Origin: Marsupella aquatica
Lineage: Eukaryota > Marchantiophyta
DNA: 64,000 nt
Assembly: GCA_973895155.1 (NCBI GenBank)
Contig: OZ316891.1
Span: forward strand, 17,546,001 to 17,610,000
Reading direction: 5' to 3'
Part shown: positions 32,932 through 45,200 of the stretch, piece after piece
How the letters are laid out: every line of letters starts with the position of its first letter
Numbering within the stretch: the stretch's first letter is position 1
Notes under the pieces: model-generated
The model's database searches: none
What the model saw: the letters and a program-made list of their open reading frames with translations, nothing else
What the model was told of the DNA's origin: nothing
Made by a program: the position numbers and the translations under genes

Positions 32932-35900
32932 TTACTCAAGTTTTGCCTGACTGTCGATCGGTGACTCAACTTTTGTTCGACTCTCGACTGGTGAAGTGAG
33001 TTGGCGAAGGTTGTATTTCGACAGCTCTTTAAAATCTTGTACTACTCCAATTGCACAGGCAGTCTGCATTGCAAGCGACAAGAAGAAAAAGAACTACACA
33101 CTGATGAGTGTAGTCACATGCAGTTTATGCACAAACTTTCATGTTGAGCATCATTACGAAATAATAGTATTGGAAGTCAAAGTAGGATACTAGATACAGA
33201 GATTAGCCACAGGTAAAATACCTTCACAATTTGAATAAGAATGGTTTTATCTGGTTTCTTCAGGTCAACGAAATGCGGCTCTGGGACCATCTTAGCTACA
33301 GTGTGGATGAAATCCATCTTGTTTAAATTGGTGTTGGCTCGGGCCTCACAAATGACAGCAAACTGCAAGCAAAAGAAGACAATAAACACATAAATTAGCA
33401 TCCTCAACTGTTTTCCCCAGGGAGTAGATCAACGGATACTGAAAGCCTTCAGAAAAACCAGTTTAAGCAATGAGGCTCGAGGAAAGGCTGAAACAAGTCC
33501 TATAATTTTACTCATTGCACAGCGTGTGCCACCGCCTTTCAGCCGTCTATTCCGGGGGAAAGAAAAATCGACTTCAAGTCTGATAGCAAGCTACCTACAC
33601 ATCTGGCAAAACCAAGTTGTGTAGTCCAGGCATTACTAAATACCAAAGCAAAAGTAACCTAAAACATTCCATCATGGGAACAAATTTCTTGGCCATGTGG
33701 ATCAAGAATGCAGATACCAGAAATTCGTGCAGTTGCCTGATTGCTGTTATAGGTAAAATAAACAGAATAACAATAATTTAAAACAACGAATTACAAAATT
33801 AATCACCGCTATCACTTGTGGTCAAAAAAGCTACCCCGAGGTTGAGTAAAGCATGGTCTCAAACTTACCTTTATGGAAGATTGATCTGGGTCCTTCGGAA
33901 AGTGCCGTAAGATCAGAGGCTCTGCTGCCTTTTGAAGCTCACTAGTAGAAGCATAGCAGGTTAACTCAACTGGTAGCAGCCTCATGCAGAACCTGTTTAC
34001 AGACGACAGAGGCAGGAAAACAATGACCTGCTCAAACTTCTTGTTGCTCCTAAAATCAAGAAGAATCAGATATTGGTCTGATTGAGCAAACACAGAAGAG
34101 AACGAAGGACGATATAAACTTCTCACTTCATCCGATCATGCCAAAACCAGACGGTCTAGCTATCTCATGGAGCATTCGAGGATCCAGAACTAGATATAAT
34201 TGGAAATGTGTCGAGTATAGATGAATCACTCCTGGAACATTAAGGAACGAAAGGGCACCCTTGATGTGCTTGACAGAAAATTTCACCTAGATCTTGATTT
34301 CTTGGATGCAGCAGCCTCACGTACAATCGCCTCAGCCAGTTCCTTGGGTCCCCTTTGTTGTACGCCTTTCTCCACATGCATGCGGACAAAAATGACCCCA
34401 TTGCAGCCAGTTTCGTATCCCACAAAGCGAGCCTAGATTGATGCATGGAAACCAGGAAACAACACGAATGAGCAGCCTGACGATTATTTAGGCTCCGATT
34501 GAATCAGATCAAACCAATTATTTGACTTTGTCTTAACAAATTGATGTTTAGGAATCGGGATGACGTAATCCATTGTATTATGTTGACGAAATCCAGTGGT
34601 GACCTACACTCCAGTATGTGAATAACCAGTATAGTAATCCCGCTACTTGCTGATCGGCTTATGCCAAAGCAGTTCAGGACGGTTACATTAGCAGCGTGAT
34701 CGGGGTTTGGAACGTCACTAGATTTGTACACACAAAAGTTTCAAAGTTACTACTGCTGCTCTTGTATTTCAGCCTACCTTTTTATGGTCTCGTAAATCCT
34801 CAAGTTCAGCTGCAAGAAGTTCATCAAAGCTCTTACTGGCTTCCCCTGTCTCGTATTTTTTCAAGGGGTCCCTGACATTTGAAGTCGGCTCATTTGGCTT
34901 CTCACTGTAAGCCACTCTTTGGGAATCTTTGGAAGCACTCGATTCCTCCAGCCGCCTACATTTGGTCCACCCCAAGCCTTCCCCATCTGAATCGCCTGAA
35001 GCTTCAGCTGAATCATCATCGGTGCCTTCCGCATCTGGTGGAGGACCTGGAGAATGAGTGGTATTGGAAGGAGAACCGTTTTGTTTGATATCTCCAGCTG
35101 CTAAGGCGGAGGATCTGCTCGGCTCATCTTGAGTGGCACCATGAGATCTACCATCATCTACCGCACCCTCAGAGAACTACAAACCAATAACAAAATTAAA
35201 TAAGTTTCTGTCAGTTCTTCTTCATATGGTGTACTCTTCCTCTTGATACGACGCCTCGTCCATATTGCATTATCAGATAACCTCGACTCTCTGGTCATAA
35301 AAAAGTGCTCAGACATAATTCTGGACCAATTTTAATAAAATCAGCGAATGGCAATGAACCGTGAAGGGCAAGACAACTGCATAAACTCCCATCAGAAGAC
35401 ATTGAGACGGTAGGGACCCACTTACAGGATGACAGGAGATAATAATGAGTGGTAGACTCACCCGGTCCAGGAGGTTGATGGCTTCCTTTATGCTTTGACG
35501 CTCTTTGCCAGCAACACAAGTTATTAGAAAACCTTGTACTCCAGCTGATATGGTTGCCTTCTTACCACTCTGAAACATCCAACCACGACCTGACTGAGTT
35601 TCCTTCAAATAAAGATCTCGGGCGTACAGTTCAACAACGGGCTTTGTAATCAAATCAAACCTTCTATATGACACCCAAACAGATTTCCTCTGCTTTTGAT
35701 TCCGACAGTCGTATTTGATGCTGGATTTTTCCTCTTCGGATATGGTACCATTTACAAGATTAATTGTCCAAACCCTAGAGTTCAAGCGATTAGAACTCAT
35801 CATTCACTCATCCTCCAAACATAAACATTTTTCCGTTGACTTGGAATACCAGTTAATATATATATTATGGGATACGAAAGAACGCAGCTATGACTAGATG

Positions 35901-36319
35901 ACACAACTTACGACATTTCGGATGGATAAACCGAGATAAGGAAATCAGGAGAACAGCGCGGTTTCAAATCTTGACAGTAATGGGCCACCGTGGATCAAGC
36001 CAAACGAAAAAAAAAAACATTGTCGTCCGTGACATTGGCTTCTCTGGATTTCTGCACTACTCATCTAAAAGATGCGCAGCATTGATCAATGAGCAAGGAA
36101 AACGAAACTGCGCAAATTTTGAGTAATTTAGTTGAAGAGGGTGGAGATTACATACATTTCGACGACGGGAAGCCACTTAATTCAATGCCAGCAAAAACCC
36201 AATTAGACTGACAAGGATAGCATCAGAAGACCCACATGCTGTAGGTACTTGGATTGCCGTTTTCTTTTCTTGCCTCTGCCTCCCTGTCTTCGATTGTCGT
36301 CAGCTCCTGCTGAGGCCAT
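32932..36319 (-). CDS. THUMP domain protein, THUMPD1/Tan1-like tRNA acetylation adaptor
   Basis: Seven exons on the minus strand give 372 residues in frame: 36249-36319, 35462-35567, 34778-35176, 34287-34432, 33869-33992, 33222-33362, 32932-33063. The start MASAGADDNRRQGG is followed by a basic stretch, then ATISAGVQGFLITCVAGKER, a long acidic linker, FDELLAAELEDLRDHKK, GCNGVIFVRMHVE, RLLPVELTCYAS, the THUMP core CEARANTNLNKMDFI / VDLKKPDKTILIQIVK, and KELSKYNLRQLTSP at the end. In yeast and animals this family binds tRNA through THUMP and helps Kre33/NAT10 make N4-acetylcytidine in the D arm of tRNA-Ser and tRNA-Leu. The length fits plant homologues. The exon 1/2 joint uses AA/gtacct and cagag/TGG, a less usual acceptor that phase requires. 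A minisatellite begins 252 bases upstream of the ATG. Confidence 0.88.
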
Positions 36320-36570
36320 CTTTGTTGCCAACGCCCCTCAATCAGAAAGGCCACAGAGAGATTCAGGGTTCTCGCCACCTGAGTGGGAACATTAGAGCTC
36401 GGGCGGGCTTTTCGGTACATTCGTTGCGTTGGTTCTTCTTTATCTTTTCCGTGCGTCCGTCACTATATGCGGCTACAAGTTGCAAATATCCGGTAGTCCG
36501 TCACAAGAACTCGGGTTTAACAAGGCATATTTTCACAACACACTTCAAAGCCTTTACCCTCCATCTCCGG

Positions 36571-36940
36571 GACTTGATGGACACCAAAGATGTATTTTAG
36601 TCTCATCTCCAGGACTTGATGGAAACTGAAGATGGGATTTTAATCTTCTCTCCCTGACTTGATGGACATTAACGATGAATTTTAGTCTCATCTACCGGAC
36701 TTGATGGACTCTGAAGATGGGATTTTAATCTTATCTCCCCGACTTGATGGACACTGAAGATGGGATTTTAATCTTATCTCTCCGATTTGATGGACACCCA
36801 AAATGGATTTTAGTCTCATCTCCCGGACTTGATGGACACTGATTGAAGAAAGGGATTTTAATCTTATCTCCCCGACTTGATGGACACCAAAGGTGTATTT
36901 TAGTCTCATCTCCCAAACTTGATATATGGAGACCGAAGAT
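36571..36940. repeat. Minisatellite, nine units of about 43 bases
   Basis: Units start near 36571, 36613, 36656, 36698, 36741, 36784, 36826, 36874 and 36916, each with (g)acttgatgga. Two variants tend to alternate: one with attttagtctcatctcc, one with gggattttaatcttatctcc. The last unit is degenerate. It lies upstream of the minus-strand THUMPD1-like gene, in the region where its promoter would be expected. Confidence 0.9.
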
Positions 36941-38891
36941 GGGAGTTTAATGGGGGTTAGAAAAAATGGTTCACACTTTTTATGGTTGACAGTGTAGCTA
37001 ATTATGGCGAAAAGTGTAGCTTAGTTTTGGTTCTAACTTTGCTGTAGCTAGGTACCAAAAGAAAAGTGCAGAATTGTAGATTACAGTTTGTAAAATTATG
37101 ATTTTTGAGGAGATACGATTGAGTGTTGGAGTTGTCCAAAACATCCCAGCATTTTTCAGTAGGTAGCTTGAATGTCAAGGATCACACCAAACAATTTTCA
37201 AACTTTTTTAGTTATCCAAAAACAAATGTTTGAGTTTATAGAAAATTGACATTTTGTAGGTTTTGTGGCACCCTGAGTATGTAGTATGCGCCCTGTGCAG
37301 CGGAGGTAAACTCGACGTACAGCAACTATGACAGAAAGACTGTATTTTTTGGATTTCTACTAAGTTATGGTATTTTTATGATTTTGGACGGCCTACCATC
37401 TAAGGAGTCTGATCAAGTACTCAATCCATCTTTGTGGTCAATCAAGTCCACAAGATGCTAGAGGGGGCAGTTAGGTCCTGTCCTGCCCTCATTGGGCTCA
37501 TTTCAAATCTTCAAATCATACTGCCTGTCCCTCCTGATTGCTTGACAAGAAATTTGAAACTATTCTCCTACTTCTAGGAATAACAATTGAACTAATTCTG
37601 AAGGCACTGATGTGCGGTACTTAAAATGAATGACTTATTAACTCAAGTTATTCGATCTATTATTGTACTTTTTTTTCTCAACCACCAGTATCAATATATG
37701 TGTTTTAAACATCGATATACAGTATTGACTATAAACTCTGACTACTGATGTATGTAGGTTGACATCCCATCAGTTACTCATGGCCGTCAATTGAAATGAA
37801 CAGTCCCACAAGTTTTGGGGGTCATTCGCACACTGTCAGTGATTCTTGATTATGCCTGAAGTGACCAATTAAACAAGTCTTCGTTAAGTCACTTTACAGT
37901 CCTAGTCTTTTCAATCTGTGAGATATTTTATCAAAATTTATATGGAAATGACTTCCCCAGACATTAAGGACAAGATATATGTCATTGTTTGCCAAGTTAA
38001 GTACTTTGGCTAAGGATCCCCATCCCCATTAAGTTATATATGTGTGCAATTCCCACATATATAAATTCCTAAGCCGGTTCCTAAGCTTGCATGGGATCTA
38101 CTAAAACAAGTATCTGAATCAGACTGTTCATACGTTCAAGGAGTATTTTGAGATCTCATCTGAGTTCAATGGTTTGATTGAAGATCCCATCTAAGCTTGT
38201 GAACCCGGGTTTACACATTTTGCTTCCTCAAAAACTAGTTAGATCATTTACTTCGACAAAAGACAGTCAAACTTATAAAAGGGAAGGCCAAAGCAACACA
38301 GGACCCATATCACCAACCCTTCACGTCCTACTGTATTTTCTTTCAAGAATCTTTATTTTGAGCTATGTTCTACTGAGCAATATAAGAACGTACGTGGCCG
38401 GAGAATCTGTAAAAGGAAAAAAACTTGAGGCTGTATTGATTCAAGAATTCTCAAGATTGGATACTTGATCATTGATCAGAGAGTGTCAAGTTCTTGTCAC
38501 AGTACTTATATCGATCTCAACCAGCTCAAGTAAACTAGTTCAATGATCTAGATTGTCTTTGCAGTTAGAACTTGGAATTATTAATTAGTGGCTGACTTGC
38601 AATTAGAATACTCCCCATGTTTGGCCGGGAAGGAAGGGAGGGCCAAGTCCCGAATGGGAAGACTTACTCTACTACATAAGCTTCGATCAGTATGATCTCC
38701 TCCAACCTCATTCAAGATGTTCTTTCTCTAAGATTAAGGTTTCCTTCGAGCAAAGTGCGTGCCGTCATCTTTTCTGGCTATCTTGCTCCAGTGAACATTT
38801 GGAAAGCGATCCCCTCTACATCCTCTTTGCAGTTTCTGTTTCTGTTTTTGCTTCCAGACTTCCGAAGGACTGATTTCAGTTGCTTCTCAAG
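36941..38891. other. AT-rich spacer, no supported gene
   Basis: Contains a TATA-like acttataaaa at 38271 about 620 bases before the S1-like start. No coding or RNA signal could be supported. Confidence 0.45.
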
Positions 38892-39299
38892 ATGGCGATC
38901 AAAGCACTATATTCTCAGTTGGCCGTCACTTTCCTAGTCTTTCTCCTTGCAACAGTGGCTTTGGCGGATCCAACCATAATTGCTCTCACTGATACTTTCC
39001 ATGTTAGTTGTGACACTTCTCCGCCTGTTCAGTGGGACCTAGTTTATCCACAAATTGCCACAGTTCCACTTGGTGACAGGCCAGATGTCACCTTTTGCTC
39101 ATTTACTCAGGTTACACAAGGTGGGGTTCACCGTCATCAGAGATTTGCAGTATACCCCGATGCACTTCGTCAAGTGAGTTGCGATCCCGGTAATTGTGCA
39201 TGGGCAGTCAAAGCGGATGGTTTCTATGTGCACGATCCAGCTACCAACACCGAGGTGCTTGGATTCGTGTGGCTGACTGATGTATTCACTGAAGTTTGA
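38892..39299 (+). CDS. Secreted S1-like (self-incompatibility S1 family) protein
   Basis: An uninterrupted frame of 135 residues starts at ATG 38892 (MAIKALYSQLAV). The upstream extension begins with a TTG and is not needed. The first 25 residues have a signal-peptide shape: a hydrophobic core FLVFLLATVALA, then a probable cleavage before DPT. The mature part has four cysteines in the contexts HVSCDTS, TFCSFT, VSCDPGNCAWAVKADGFYV. The spacing 'F.V...C....C.W....dG.y' near the C terminus is that of the plant S1/SPH family of small secreted proteins, best known for pollen rejection in poppy but mostly of unknown function. Single-exon structure and about 130 residues also fit. No neighbour suggests a role. 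A small secreted protein of another family remains possible. Confidence 0.55.
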   Translation: MAIKALYSQLAVTFLVFLLATVALADPTIIALTDTFHVSCDTSPPVQWDLVYPQIATVPLGDRPDVTFCSFTQVTQGGVHRHQRFAVYPDALRQVSCDPGNCAWAVKADGFYVHDPATNTEVLGFVWLTDVFTEV

Positions 39300-42245
39300 G
39301 GAGTCCGTAATCGATCGCAGACAGGTACATAGGTCTTGAACCTTTGTGACTCTTCATTCATCACTGAGTCAGAGTATTAATACTTGAGATCTCTATCTGG
39401 TTATATACGTAGTTTCTAAGAGACTGTCAAAACTTGATTGACCCGGATACAGGTCATCTGAATTAGTTGTGCTAGGCCAATTGCTTCAAATTTGCATTGC
39501 ATACAGGGCTCGTAATTAATCCACTTGAGGTTGTCTTACTTCCGTTATGCCCTTGTTGTATTCTTACCCAGGTCCATGGGCGCGAGGATTCTGATCGCAA
39601 GCTGGCCACCCGGCTGGTCACTCCTAATAATTGCAAATCCTGATTGCAAAGATAATATAGGTCGTTCAGTTGGTTTCCTTGAGCTAGTTGAGATCGATAT
39701 TACTATGACATGAACGTGGCATAAATAAAGTGGGTGATGGCCCTATGGCCTGTCCTATGGATTTCATCTAGTCTGTACTTATCTTCCGCTTGTTTTCTTC
39801 CCTGCAATCTGAGTGGAGGCCAGGACCCCGGGCCAGGACCCCGGACTAGGGCCTGTCAGAACTAAGGTACATAGGACAGGATGGCACAGGGAAAAACTGT
39901 CACATGCCCCTGTCGGAAATCAAATTTATCCTACCTTATGTGTGACTTTTACCTAGTTTGTTATTGGTGTTCTTAAGTCCTACTTACAAAAAATACAATA
40001 GTAGAGTATTTGTATTTTCCTTTGGTAATACGTGGGTTTTTGCCAATTCTCTTGTGTTCAGACAGGAATTTGTATACTTACCTACAAACACTAAAACTGC
40101 TCATAAATCTTCAACCAGAGCATCAATTTGGGCTATAAAAATTGTGTCAATGAATTCTAAATGGGTAATGATGCATGAATCATTACCTAACAGTCTACAT
40201 AAATAACACACGTGCCTTGTTCCACTTAAAAGTATTAAAAGTACCCAAAGATATCCTCAGGAATTACTACATAACATACTGGGAAATTTAATTCCAACGT
40301 GGGGTCCCACTTTAAATCAGAACTCGGAGAAGCTCCTATATTCAGAAGTGGGAATGTATGCAATTCTACCACTTTGCGCGTTCTCCTACTTATTTGTCAA
40401 AATGATAGGAGAAACCTCAACAAAATGGGAGTATGTCCCACATGGGAAGGGGATAGATCTGCCTTGTGTGGGCTAGTCTACCCATCAAGTCATTCTTCAA
40501 ATTACATGTCTAGTCTGTCACTCTCAAAGAACAGTTTGGGTTTCAGTCTGACTGATTTTTGTAAAAACTTAGTACGTACATATTTTTTTTACTTGTTTTC
40601 TTGTTACAATTGGGCAATGGTCGATCACTTTGATATCGATCTTTGTTTGTCTGGATGAACTGTGCATATGCAGTTGGGCCATGTGTAATTGTGTCGTAGT
40701 GTTTGTGATCGATTCATCTCATATATATTAATTCCTTCAGTCTTCAGTCGTGTCTGAGTTATATTTATGTCTCTCTTCATGACTTTGCATGCATGCATTG
40801 ATTATATTGTCAAATCTTTCTAACTCCTTCTAGGCTAAGAGGAAATGTAAATATACAATTTCTCATTCTCCATATCTTAATATCTCTTCTTTTGCATTCC
40901 CGAATGCATTCTCTCGTAAAAGGAGGACCACAAAAGTCCAGTGCGAAGCCCACAGTCATACAAAGAAACCCTGCAGGGAAAGAGAACAAAATAAAACAGG
41001 GCGCCATATATTACACTACTACTATCGGCCACTAATGCACCACTGTACACGGCTAACCAGAAACCATCCATGGGCCAAAGAGATAAGCAAGTATTGTGGA
41101 CCATCTCTACTCTAAAGCCCAGTTTTCCGGCTGAGCCTAGAGAGTTGAACCTTTCTCATGCAAATAACGAGGATTCCCCATGAAATATGCAAGCGAAATA
41201 TTGCAATTGGTCAAGGAAAGAAAGATATAAGGTCTCATAACTCAAAAAAATAAATAAAGGTCTAATATACCGAATAGAAAAGAATGAATTGAAAAAGGGT
41301 AAAGGAGTTGAGAGAATTTACTAGATTCAAAACAATACAAAGTAAAAGCATAGAATAAACTAGATTGACAAAAAACATAACAAGTAATTCTAATGCGACA
41401 AGATAACTAGAAGATGTTAGTCCATGTAGGATATGGAAGTGTCCAAAAATTTTGTCCCAAAAATATAGCAACTGTCTGTGGATCATCTTGACTCTAAAGC
41501 CCCAAAATCTGATGGGCTCTCCAGTCTACCACTATTAACAAGAGGAAAAACAAAGTGGCTAATTAGCTACCTAACCTAAGAGGCACAATGGCTATGTATC
41601 ACCCTGACAGAGAAAGAGTCCATCAGGCCACCAGCCTGCGTTCGTTGGGAGATAATTTACTCCTTAGCACGCAGCAGACTGGTAATCCGTCCCTGCTGGT
41701 AATCCGTCCCTGCTGGTAATCCCACATTAAAATGTGATAACATAAGTTAAAATGTGATATAAGGCTGGCACTCATTGAGTGAAAGAAAACAATTTAATGT
41801 GATAATATAATGCGTGCACTCATTGATTTAAAGAAAAACAAAGAGGTTTATCAAGGTATGGAAGAATGTACACACCGTATACTACGGGTGTGCCATAACA
41901 GCGGCTTTACACATTCCGTGGACTGGGTCAGCCATTTCTTCTGAGAGTAATCGAACCATATCAAAGGATCTTTTCTGCCCACAGTTGCAAAACATCCTTG
42001 ACTCTCTTCTGCTCGCGGTGAGAAAAACCCTGTACAAAATGAAAAAGAAATGATGAGCCTCTTAAGTGTTTTTCGAAGCACTCATGCAACTCGATCGAGT
42101 CAATCAGCACACACTGTAGCCTTTGTCCAGGCGTCGATGTTTCCTTTCCCCATCTCCGAACAAATTCGGTTGCCGTCGAGCCATCAGTTCGGGCTTCTCC
42201 TCGCTACTGTCATCAGCAAAATTTGGTATCCGTTCAGTGTCAGCA
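39300..42245. other. Spacer, no supported gene
   Basis: Holds a 17-base unit repeated (ctggtaatccgtccctg, at 41679, 41696 and part of a third at 41713) and a doubled cactcattga...aaagaaaa. The 119-codon frame at 40299 starts with TTG and has no recognised motif. The frame at 42050-42301 (MMSLLSVFRS...) overlaps the SSADH start in another frame. Confidence 0.45.
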
Positions 42246-45200
42246 ATGTTGAGGATGTTATTCCGACAAGTCACCGGGCCGGGTCCAGCTCGGTCGCCTA
42301 AAATTCAGCTGCTGCTGAAAGACAGTGGTCTTCGCCAAGTGAGTGCCACTTTTCGGCAATCAATCCTCTCCTTTCTCCTCCTCTCCTCCACACTTCTTAG
42401 CGAGAGACACCCATAGCAAAGCACCTGAGTGAACCAAGAAGCTGATGAGAATTGAAGGATTGCAGCGAATTTTCAGTGATCCGAAGCACTCTGTTTCCAT
42501 CTGTAGCTCTGTTCTGGTGCTAGAGACAAAGTTAGCTTTACTGGAATGAATTGTGCAATGAATTTGCAAGTTACGATTGAGTCCGATACGTAGTGATGTT
42601 TCGACCCGGAGAAGTCACGTCTGGAGGGAACATTCTATAGATGTCGTTCAAGTAAAGGTTGTGCGTTTCTAAAGTGGGAAAGAAAGTGTAGCTACAAAAA
42701 AACCGTTGCTTTTCTGTTAAATCTTCAGTCTGCTAGGCTCAGCTTCAGAATGAGCTTTGGAATTCCGACTGGGGAGCAGATGAGACGTCGGAATTTCTAT
42801 TGCGCACCACCCACTGCTAGAAGAGGGCCCATTGTAAATTGCATGTGTCATGAGGGCAAAGATGGCACTGATCATTAACCGTACGACGACGACAAGTAAA
42901 GTTTACTGTCAAATTTTCTCGAGCTGTGATCTCCTGTCTCGTAAGCAGTCGGAATCCGAAATGCACGAAAGAATTGAAGAGTGGGATTAGACTGTCAGTA
43001 GGGTGCAGTTTTCTGTGTACGGCCCATTCTCGTCCCTTGAGATTTTTACATATTGCTAACTTGACTCGTCCCTTATCTAAGCAACCTACGTGCTGTGCCG
43101 ACTGATCGGTAAATGCTTTGCCAGTCTGCAACCAGACAAGTCATAACAATGGTCTGTTTGGAATTCGTGCCATCAGATGGGCACTATGGCATTAACAAAT
43201 TCTCAGGCGGTGGCGAAGGAGCTCAAGGATGCCGGTCTGTTACTTTCCAAGGCGCTCATTGGAGACAAATGGGTTGACGCTATTGATGGACGCACAGTAT
43301 CGGTTAGTGTTTCTCTTCACTAGCCAACTGCATCTCACTTCACTTCAATATACTCTGGACACGATATTAGCTGGGTTGATCAGCTAATTGTAGACAGTTG
43401 CATCCGATACCCTAGGGTCTTCAGTGTGGTGAATCTTTCAGGTCAACAATCCTGCCACGGGAGATTTTCTTACAGACGTTCCCTTCATGGGGAAAAAAGA
43501 TACCGAGCTGGCCATTGATGCTGCTTACAAGGCCTTTCCAGGTTTGTAAAGCTGACAAACTCTCCTGTATCTGTGGCTTCGTGAGTTCTACGGATGGCGC
43601 ACCCTATCTTTCCTTTTCTTCAGATATTAGTAGTTAGACTAATAGAGCAATTGTTATTTGGAAGTATGGGCATCGTAGGATACACCCAATTCTTAGATGG
43701 TTCACCGGTCCATGTTGACAAGCCTGTTCGTTTTCCACCACTATTAAAGAAGAGTTTCCAAAATCAATCATACGACGAGGAATTTTTCAAGTTGATCAGT
43801 TTTGTGTATTCTCTAGTGTCTATATAGTTTGTTTGTGAAGACTGTTTAATGGCTTCTGCTCTACATCGCGTTCAAGCTGTATCTTGTTTGTACGTTGCTG
43901 TAGGTGAATGTTATCTTGTACTTTCAATGGAATAGAGGGATGTAGGTGATGTCTTGCAGTGCTTAAATTCTCTGCCACGGCCCTAAAATGCAATGTTTCT
44001 TATCATTTGCTGCTTGTGTCCAGCATGGAGTCAAAAAACTGGGAAGGAACGAAGTAACCTTTTGCGAAAGTGGTGAGAATGAAACTGAGAACATTCTTTG
44101 GCAAAAACATGTAAAGCTTGTGAATCGCGCTTCGTTTGTTCTCTTGAATAATCTGATGAATTGATAGAATATATGGAAGTTCCAAGGAGTCTTGTTGATA
44201 TGTTTTCTCAATTGCTGCAACATGTGCAGGTTTGATCTTATGATGGAAAAGAAAGAGCATTTGGCGCGTCTGATGACTCTGGAGCAAGGAAAACCTATAC
44301 AAGAATCCCTTGGTGAGGTACTTTGTCGGCTTATACCTCCAGTGTGCGTGCTAAGGAGGATGGTCAGCCCTTATATCGATGACTTGATGGGTAAAGTGTA
44401 TTCGAGGGCTCTCAAAGTGCTGACTAATTTACTTGGTCAGCGCCAGTGTACAGGTTTCGTATGGGGCTGGCTTCGTGGAATTATATGCTGAAGAAGCCAA
44501 GCGAATGTATGGCGATATCATCCAAGCCCCAACAACGGATAAACGGATGTTTGTCTTGAAACAGGTCAAAATTTAAATTTCAATCTGTTTGTAACCATAC
44601 GACAAAGATGTTACTGTTTATACTATCACGAGATTTACATGATGCATGTTTTTCATGAACTCAGCTCTGCTCTGTGTAAAACTGCAACTCCTCCGGTGAA
44701 GGCGCAAATTAGCTGTCGGAGACTAGACAAGTGTATCCGTACATCCGTGCAATATGTTATGACAACGTCCTTGTCTAATGTTTGTTGTTTACCTTCCACA
44801 TTTGGATACTGAGCTTTGGTCTTGGAGGTGGCAGCCAGTGGGGGTGGTTGGGGCAATCACACCTTGGAATTTTCCTATTGCTATGATCACTCGCAAGGTT
44901 GGTACACCTGTCAAGACTACCATTTGCTGGTTTAGGATCATTTCTTTTGAGTCACAGGATTTGATGAAATCCAGGCCATTCTGTCAAATTTCGGCTGAAC
45001 GACTTCTGCTTTCCATTCCATTCTCCATCTACGCGTCTGCAGAGTCTTCTCTTTAGATCATCTTGAAGCTAGAAGTTTTGTCACGTTATGTGGACTGCCT
45101 GCATATGCCATGAAAGTTCACTAAAGCCTTTTTGGGAGAAAAGGTGCCTTTATCAAATGATTCTAAGAGATGCCGTGTGTCCAGGTTGCACCAGCACTTG

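Noticed and set aside
36571-36940. Regularly spaced repeats that look like a CRISPR array
   Set aside because: Units are contiguous, about 43 bases long and diverged, without unique spacers, and the setting is a eukaryotic genome. It is a minisatellite.
40299-40658. Frame of 119 codons
   Set aside because: It begins with TTG, has no recognised motif and lies in AT-rich spacer.
42050-42301. Frame MMSLLSVFRSTHATRSS as the start of SSADH
   Set aside because: Its frame does not lead into a donor of phase 0. The frame starting at 42246 ends at a strong donor (CCAA/gtgagt) with the phase that exon 43177 needs.
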